A stretch of DNA of 64,000 nucleotides, taken from positions 712,696-776,695 of the forward strand of contig NZ_JARPUQ010000001.1 in assembly GCF_029537735.1 (NCBI RefSeq), given 5' to 3'. The stretch comes from Robiginitalea aestuariiviva. Its GTDB lineage: Bacteria; Bacteroidota; Bacteroidia; Flavobacteriales; Flavobacteriaceae. Shown here in pieces: positions 59,437 through 64,000 of this stretch. The notes under the pieces are model-generated. The model worked only from the letters and a program-made list of their open reading frames with translations. It did no database searches and was not told the DNA's origin. Position 1 is the first letter of the stretch. Each line of letters opens with the position of its first letter. The translations under genes and the position numbers were made by a program.

Positions 59437-60486
59437 TTACTCTGCATCAAAGGCATTCCAGCCCCTGGCCTGCAGGGGAATGGAAGTTCCTGCACGTGTG
59501 ATCAGGTGTGTCCCGGCCGAAGCCTCCGTCATATGGCCGATCACCGTAAGGTTTGGGTTTCCTTTGATTTTCGGGTAATCTTCCTGGGCTATGGTAAAGA
59601 GCAGTTCATAGTCCTCCCCCCCGCTTAGCGCTATGGTAGTACTATCCAGATTGAATTCCTCGCAAACCGAAATAACGGTAGGGTCCAGCGGGATCTTTTC
59701 CTCGTAGAGGGCACAGCCTACCTCTCCGGCCTGGCAGAGGTGGAGGGTTTCGGAAGACAGCCCGTCGCTGATGTCGATCATGGCCGTGGGGCGTACCTCC
59801 AGTTTTTGCAGCAACTCCACCACATCGGCCCGGGCTTCGGGCTTGAGTTGGCGTTCCACAATGTAGGCATAGGGCTCCAGGTCCGGGCGGTGGTTGGGAT
59901 TGGCCTTAAAGACCTCTTGTTCCCGCCTCAGCACCTGCAGGCCCATATAAGCCCCGCCCAGGTCTCCCGAAACCACGAGCAGGTCGTTGGGGGAAGCGCC
60001 CTTACGCAACACCGGGGCATCCTCGGAGGCCATGCCCATTACCGAAAGGCTCAGGATCAGGCCCCGGGTAGAGGAGGTGGTATCGCCCCCCACCAGGTCC
60101 ACCTTGTACACCTCACAGGCCCGTCGGATCCCCGAATACAGTTCTTCCAGGGCTTCCAGCGGAAAGCGGTTGGAAACGGCCAGGGAAACGGTAATATGGC
60201 TGGGGGTCATGCCCATGGCACAGATGTCGCTCAGGTTTACCACCACCGCCTTGTACCCCAAATGGGCCAGGGGGGTGTACGCCAGGTCAAAATGCACGCC
60301 TTCCACCAGCATGTCGGTGCTCCAGGCCATAGCGCCCGCTTCTGTTTTCAGTACGGCGGCATCGTCTCCCACCCCTACCCGGGTAGCCGGGTGGGTCATT
60401 TTGAATTCACGGGTCAGGTGATGGATCAGCCCGAATTCCCCCAGGGATTCCAGGCTGGTGCGTTGCGGATCTTTGTCTTCAAACAT
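59437..60486 (-). CDS. thiL: Thiamine-monophosphate kinase
   Basis: A 349-aa ATP-dependent kinase making thiamine diphosphate, the cofactor used for example by Dxs at 3 kb. Signatures are VGVGDDAAVL (about residues 33-42), STDMLVEGVHFDL, DICAMGMTPSHI and DISDGLSSETLHL, with SGGEDYELLFT near the C-terminus. Start 60486 fits the family and a -7 box 4 bases upstream, which predicts a leaderless message. Confidence 0.95.
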   Translation of the reverse strand: MFEDKDPQRTSLESLGEFGLIHHLTREFKMTHPATRVGVGDDAAVLKTEAGAMAWSTDMLVEGVHFDLAYTPLAHLGYKAVVVNLSDICAMGMTPSHITVSLAVSNRFPLEALEELYSGIRRACEVYKVDLVGGDTTSSTRGLILSLSVMGMASEDAPVLRKGASPNDLLVVSGDLGGAYMGLQVLRREQEVFKANPNHRPDLEPYAYIVERQLKPEARADVVELLQKLEVRPTAMIDISDGLSSETLHLCQAGEVGCALYEEKIPLDPTVISVCEEFNLDSTTIALSGGEDYELLFTIAQEDYPKIKGNPNLTVIGHMTEASAGTHLITRAGTSIPLQARGWNAFDAE

Positions 60487-60490
60487 ACCG

Positions 60491-60498
60491 CAAAAGTA
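60491..60498 (-). promoter_or_regulatory. -7 element abutting the thiL start
   Basis: TACTTTTG on the minus strand (CAAAAGTA on plus), an exact TAnnTTTG, ends 4 bases before the ATG at 60486. The same 4-base gap is seen at the acyltransferase gene at 49111. Confidence 0.6.
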
Positions 60499-60539
60499 AG
60501 GCGGAACGTTTATAAGGTGTATCTTTAGCCCAAAAGCGC

Positions 60540-61826
60540 ATGAAAAAGCCTGGTTTTCAACAGACCTGCATGGCCTTCCTGGCCGTGATTCTCGTCCTGG
60601 CGGCCTGTTCGAAGAATGAACCGGCACCCCCGGTAGACGGGGGTAATGGCAACCCGGACCCGCCTGTGGAAAACCCCGACCCGGACCCTGTGGACCCCCC
60701 GGCTACCGGCGGCATACTTGCCCCCTGCGAAAATGGCATGGCCGGCAGCTTTCCCTGTTCGGGCTACGATCTGGTAAGCCGGCAGAACCTGACGGCCCTC
60801 TTCGCCAACTCAGCCAATGACATCTGGGGCTGGACCGACCCCGCAGACGGTACGGAATACGCCCTGGTGGGCCTGGACAACGGCACGGCCTTTATTTCCC
60901 TGGCAGACCCTGTTGCCCCGGTCTACCTGGGCAAGCTCCCCACCCAAACTGCCAACAGCCTCTGGCGGGACATCAAGGTCTACGCCAACCACGCCTATAT
61001 CGTTTCGGAAGCTGCCGGCCACGGGATGCAGGTGTTTGACCTGACCCAGCTGCGCAATGTGAGCAATCCCCCGGTCTCCTTTACCCCTACCGCCGTATAC
61101 ACCGGTTTTGGGAATGCACATAACATTGTGATCAATGAAGCCTCAGGCTTTGGTTATGCCGTGGGCACAGGAACTTTTGGCGGAGGTCCGCATTTTGTAG
61201 ACCTCAGTAACCCGGCCAGCCCCCAGGCGGCAGGCGGGTTCTCCGGGGGCGGCTATTCCCATGACGCCCAGGTGGTCACCTACGCCGGGCCCGATACCGC
61301 CTACACCGGGCGGGAAATCTACATTGGTGCCAATGAAAATGAGGTGGTGGTGGCCGACGTTACCGACAAAGCCAACCCGATACGCATCAGCGGGCTGGGA
61401 TACTCCAATCTGGGCTATACCCACCAGGGCTGGTTTACTGAAGACCAGCGGTATTTTATTTTGGGGGACGAACTGGACGAAATTAACTTTGGGCTGAATT
61501 CCCGCACCCTGATATTTGACCTTGGGGACCTGGACAACCCGGTGCTCTCCTTTAGTTATTCCGGCCCTACTACAGCTATTGACCACAACGGCTACGTGGC
61601 CGGCAACACCTTTTTCCTGGCCAACTACACCGCCGGGGTGCGGATGATAGACCTCTCCGGCATAGGCACCGGCAGCCTTGCAGAAACGGGATTCTTCGAT
61701 ACTTTTCCCGCTTCCAATTCCCCCCAGTTTGACGGAGTCTGGAGCATTTACCCCTACCTGGAAAGCGGGCATATCCTGGTGAATGACATCAGCAATGGCC
61801 TGTTTGTCCTGAAAGCCACCCCATAA
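60540..61826 (+). CDS. Choice-of-anchor B family lipoprotein
   Basis: A 428-aa surface-type lipoprotein. Lipobox VLAAC puts the lipidated cysteine at residue 23, followed by a Pro/Asp/Asn-rich linker. The body is the choice-of-anchor B beta-propeller (LVGLDNGTAFISLADP, IKVYANHAYIVSEAAGHGMQVFDLTQ, GFGYAVGTGTFGGGPHFVDLSNP), found in many Bacteroidota with differing anchors. Function unknown. A -7-like TATCTTTA lies near 60520. The next lipoprotein gene follows after 10 bases. Confidence 0.9.
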   Translation: MKKPGFQQTCMAFLAVILVLAACSKNEPAPPVDGGNGNPDPPVENPDPDPVDPPATGGILAPCENGMAGSFPCSGYDLVSRQNLTALFANSANDIWGWTDPADGTEYALVGLDNGTAFISLADPVAPVYLGKLPTQTANSLWRDIKVYANHAYIVSEAAGHGMQVFDLTQLRNVSNPPVSFTPTAVYTGFGNAHNIVINEASGFGYAVGTGTFGGGPHFVDLSNPASPQAAGGFSGGGYSHDAQVVTYAGPDTAYTGREIYIGANENEVVVADVTDKANPIRISGLGYSNLGYTHQGWFTEDQRYFILGDELDEINFGLNSRTLIFDLGDLDNPVLSFSYSGPTTAIDHNGYVAGNTFFLANYTAGVRMIDLSGIGTGSLAETGFFDTFPASNSPQFDGVWSIYPYLESGHILVNDISNGLFVLKATP

Positions 61827-61836
61827 GCCAGGCGAT

Positions 61837-63213
61837 ATGATTGGTTCCATCCACTGCATTTCATTGCGCGGCCCGCTGCCGCAACCGCTCCTGGCCCTTT
61901 TCCTGCTGCTGGCCCTTGCCGCCTGCGACCGGGGGGAGGCCCCGGATGGGCCCGTTACACCCCCCTTTGGAGGCACCCTGGAATGGGCGCGCCTGTATGG
62001 GGGCAGCGGGGCGGAAAGTGCCCGGGCCGTGATTCCCACCGAAGATGGCGGGTTTGCCGTGCTTGGATATTCCGAGAGTACAGACGGCGATCTACAGGGC
62101 AAGACGCAGGCCGTTAGCGACTATTGGCTGCTTAAATTTGACGCCGCGTCCAACCTGGAATGGAGCCGGACCTACGGGGGCAGCAAGGAAGACCTGGGGC
62201 AGGCCCTGATCCAGACCGCAGACGGCGGCTACGCCCTGACCGGCTACGCCATGAGCGACGACGGGGATGCCAGCAGCAATCAGGGCTTCCACGACAACTG
62301 GGTGCTGCGGCTGGATGCAGAGGGAAATGTACTTTGGGAACAAAGCTTCGGGTTTTCGGGCCACGACCACTCCTACGATATTTTGGCCACAGCAGACGGG
62401 GGGTTGCTCTTCACCGGCTTCCTGGACCTGACGGCCGCCCGTGCGGACGGATATACCGAAAAGGGAGGCGCCTCTGCCTACCATGGGGTGGGAGAATTCT
62501 GGTGCACCAAATTGGAAGCGGACGGGACCCTGGCCTGGCGTTTCTACTTTGGCGGCAGCAACAATGACAGGGCCCATGCCGTAACGGCCGCCCCGGACGG
62601 CGGCTTTGTACTGGCTGGGTTTTCGGAAAGCGGGGATTACGATATTACCGACCCCAGGGGCAGCTACGATTTCTGGGTCGTAAAATTGGACCCCCAGGGC
62701 CGGATGGTCTGGGAGCGGAACCTGGGCGGCAGCGGCATCGATACCGCGGCAGACCTGGTGACCCACCCGGAAGGCGGCTACCTGGTTACCGGACACAGCT
62801 TCAGTACGGATGGCGACATTAGCAACCCCCTGGGTGAGGCCGACCTTTGGCTGGCCCGCCTGAGCGAAGGCGGGGACCTGCTCTGGGAGCAAAGCTTTGG
62901 CGGCCCGGCCTTTGACGCCGCCGAGGCCATCGCACCCGGGCCGGAGGGCAGCTTTTTCCTGGCCGGGAATACCCGGAGTACCCCGGGCAGCCTGGCCAAT
63001 GCCGGGGAAAACGACCTGTACCTGGTGCGGATGGACGCCGGCGGCAACAACCTATGGCAGGCCACCTTTGGCGGTGCCGGGATAGACCTGGGGTTTGACG
63101 CCGCTTACCTGGCAGATGGCTCCCTGGTGGTGGTAGGCGAATTGGCGGCCGAAGGAGCCGCAGGCCTTAACCCTCTGGGTATGACAGATCTGCTGATCCT
63201 GAAGTACCACTGA
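61837..63213 (+). CDS. Seven-repeat beta-propeller-like lipoprotein
   Basis: A 458-aa protein with a hydrophobic signal and LALAAC lipobox (Cys30). Seven units of about 55-60 residues follow, each built on the pattern LW-xx-xGGS-x4-DxxxA-x6-DGGFxLxGxSxSxDGD, for example LYGGSGAESARAVIP, TYGGSKEDLGQALIQ and LGGSGIDTAADLVTH. Seven such units suggest a seven-bladed propeller on the cell surface. It probably shares a transcript with the choice-of-anchor B gene. Ligand unknown. Confidence 0.87.
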   Translation: MIGSIHCISLRGPLPQPLLALFLLLALAACDRGEAPDGPVTPPFGGTLEWARLYGGSGAESARAVIPTEDGGFAVLGYSESTDGDLQGKTQAVSDYWLLKFDAASNLEWSRTYGGSKEDLGQALIQTADGGYALTGYAMSDDGDASSNQGFHDNWVLRLDAEGNVLWEQSFGFSGHDHSYDILATADGGLLFTGFLDLTAARADGYTEKGGASAYHGVGEFWCTKLEADGTLAWRFYFGGSNNDRAHAVTAAPDGGFVLAGFSESGDYDITDPRGSYDFWVVKLDPQGRMVWERNLGGSGIDTAADLVTHPEGGYLVTGHSFSTDGDISNPLGEADLWLARLSEGGDLLWEQSFGGPAFDAAEAIAPGPEGSFFLAGNTRSTPGSLANAGENDLYLVRMDAGGNNLWQATFGGAGIDLGFDAAYLADGSLVVVGELAAEGAAGLNPLGMTDLLILKYH

Positions 63214-63299
63214 TTTCCTTCCTGGCAGGCATAGAATTCCCCAATGCCGATATACGTTATAATAATGTTACCAAATGCGGTAGAATAGGCCTTTGTACG

Positions 63300-63307
63300 T
63301 ATATTTG
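63300..63307 (+). promoter_or_regulatory. -7 element of the suf operon
   Basis: TATATTTG, an exact TAnnTTTG, 30 bases before the IscA/SufA-type start. No clear -33 TTG and no obvious IscR site seen by eye. Confidence 0.55.
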
Positions 63308-63337
63308 TGAACTATTTAGATTAAATCCAAATTTAGA

Positions 63338-63667
63338 ATGATCAAAGTATCCGATACCGCCCGGGACCGTGTGGTTTCGCTCATGAAGGAGGAAGGCTAC
63401 GACGCCCAGTCGGATTATGTCCGGGTAGGGGTGAAGAGCGGCGGATGCAGCGGGTTGTCCTACGAGCTGAAATTTGACCGGGAAGCCGGGGAAGCAGACC
63501 AGGTTTTTGAGGACAACGCCGTACGCATCATTGTGGATAAGAAAAGTTTTCTCTACCTGATCGGTACCGTCCTGGAATACTCGGGGGGGCTGAACGGGAA
63601 AGGATTTGTTTTCAATAACCCAAACGCCCAGCGCACCTGCGGCTGCGGGGAAAGTTTCTCGCTCTAG
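63338..63667 (+). CDS. HesB/IscA family iron-sulfur assembly protein
   Basis: A 109-aa A-type carrier with the three cluster-binding cysteines in SGGCSGLSY (about residue 37) and CGCGESF (about 102-108). It receives [2Fe-2S] or [4Fe-4S] clusters and passes them to apo-enzymes. sufB follows 32 bases later, the usual Bacteroidota suf order. Confidence 0.95.
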   Translation: MIKVSDTARDRVVSLMKEEGYDAQSDYVRVGVKSGGCSGLSYELKFDREAGEADQVFEDNAVRIIVDKKSFLYLIGTVLEYSGGLNGKGFVFNNPNAQRTCGCGESFSL

Positions 63668-63699
63668 GGCGGGGTTGGCACTAACGCAAGGCATTGCAT

Positions 63700-64000
63700 A
63701 TGGCATATACCGAAGAGGAATTAAAGAAAGAACTGGAAACCAAAGAGTACGAGTACGGTTTCTATACGGACATTGAGTCGGACACCCTCCCCGTTGGCCT
63801 CAGCGAGGAGATTGTCATTGCCATTTCCAAGAAAAAGGAAGAGCCCGAATGGATGACCGAGTGGCGCCTGGAGGCCTTCCGCATCTGGAAGGAAATGGAA
63901 GAGCCGGACTGGGCCAACGTGACCTATAAAAAACCGGATTTCCAGGCCATCTCCTATTACTCCGCCCCCAACAAGAAACCCAAGTACGAAAGCCTGGACG
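63700..64000 (+). CDS. sufB: Fe-S cluster assembly protein SufB, 5' part
   Basis: The first 100 codons of SufB, cut by the window end. The N-terminus EYGFYTDIESDTLPVGLSEE and the EPEWMTEWRLEAFRIWKEME segment match the family, whose full protein is about 480 aa and forms the SufBCD scaffold. The ATG at 63700 follows the IscA-type gene by 32 bases. Confidence 0.94.
   Translation, partial: MAYTEEELKKELETKEYEYGFYTDIESDTLPVGLSEEIVIAISKKKEEPEWMTEWRLEAFRIWKEMEEPDWANVTYKKPDFQAISYYSAPNKKPKYESLD

Noticed and set aside
1..64000. CRISPR arrays, insertion sequences, prophage genes, rRNA and tRNA genes
   Set aside because: No regularly spaced direct repeats, transposase or phage proteins, or RNA gene signatures were found on either strand by eye.

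Overview
The window looks like a chromosomal segment of a fairly GC-rich marine flavobacterium (Bacteroidota, Flavobacteriaceae; the gene content and base composition resemble Robiginitalea, but that is an inference). Supporting signs are a SusC-type TonB receptor with an N-terminal CarboxypepD_reg-like domain, many short-lipobox lipoproteins, a LytTR regulator with a TPR-LytS kinase, DUF3078 and DUF3109 proteins, and repeated use of the Bacteroidota -7 promoter element TAnnTTTG instead of -35/-10 boxes. No rRNA, tRNA, IS element, prophage or CRISPR array was seen. All recognised genes appear intact except the last, which is cut by the window edge.

Layout. 0-7.7 kb: ClC-type protein, small membrane protein, cold-shock protein, TadA, Dxs, DUF3078 protein, a palindrome-rich non-coding stretch (5.9-6.3 kb), and dGTPase. 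7.7-18.1 kb: a phosphate-related block with TonB receptor, beta-helix-like lipoprotein, MORN-type protein, phosphate-selective porin, PiT transporter with PhoU-like tail and a convergent Na/Pi cotransporter. Tandem TAAC repeats with about 11-bp spacing lie upstream of the receptor and the porin. The porin leader also carries an intrinsic terminator and a perfect 16-bp inverted repeat that ends 11 bases before the start codon. 18.1-21.5 kb: unknown proteins and the yicC-gmk-nadD operon.

21.5-35.4 kb: a sugar catabolic region built from two DUF1080 (3-keto-disaccharide hydrolase) lipoproteins, three TIM-barrel isomerase-like proteins, two GMC oxidoreductases, one gluconate 2-dehydrogenase subunit 3-like protein, a Gfo/Idh/MocA dehydrogenase and two MFS transporters. 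Together they fit a 3-keto-sugar route: oxidise a glycoside at C3, cleave it, then isomerise or reduce and import the products. A second Gfo/Idh/MocA protein lies at 50.6 kb.

35.6-39.3 kb: class I ribonucleotide reductase (nrdB-nrdA). 39.7-43.6 kb: an unknown two-gene membrane-protein operon divergent from a LytTR regulator and LytS-type kinase, with a 21-bp-spaced direct repeat between them that could be a LytTR operator. 43.5-64 kb: mostly housekeeping genes (DUF3109, MarC, S41 protease, dCMP deaminase, HupE/UreJ, TerB-DnaJ, bacilliredoxin, acyltransferase, HD hydrolase, radical SAM protein, enoyl-CoA hydratase, sensor kinase, HemJ, BrnQ, ThiL), two beta-propeller-like lipoproteins, and the start of a suf iron-sulfur operon.
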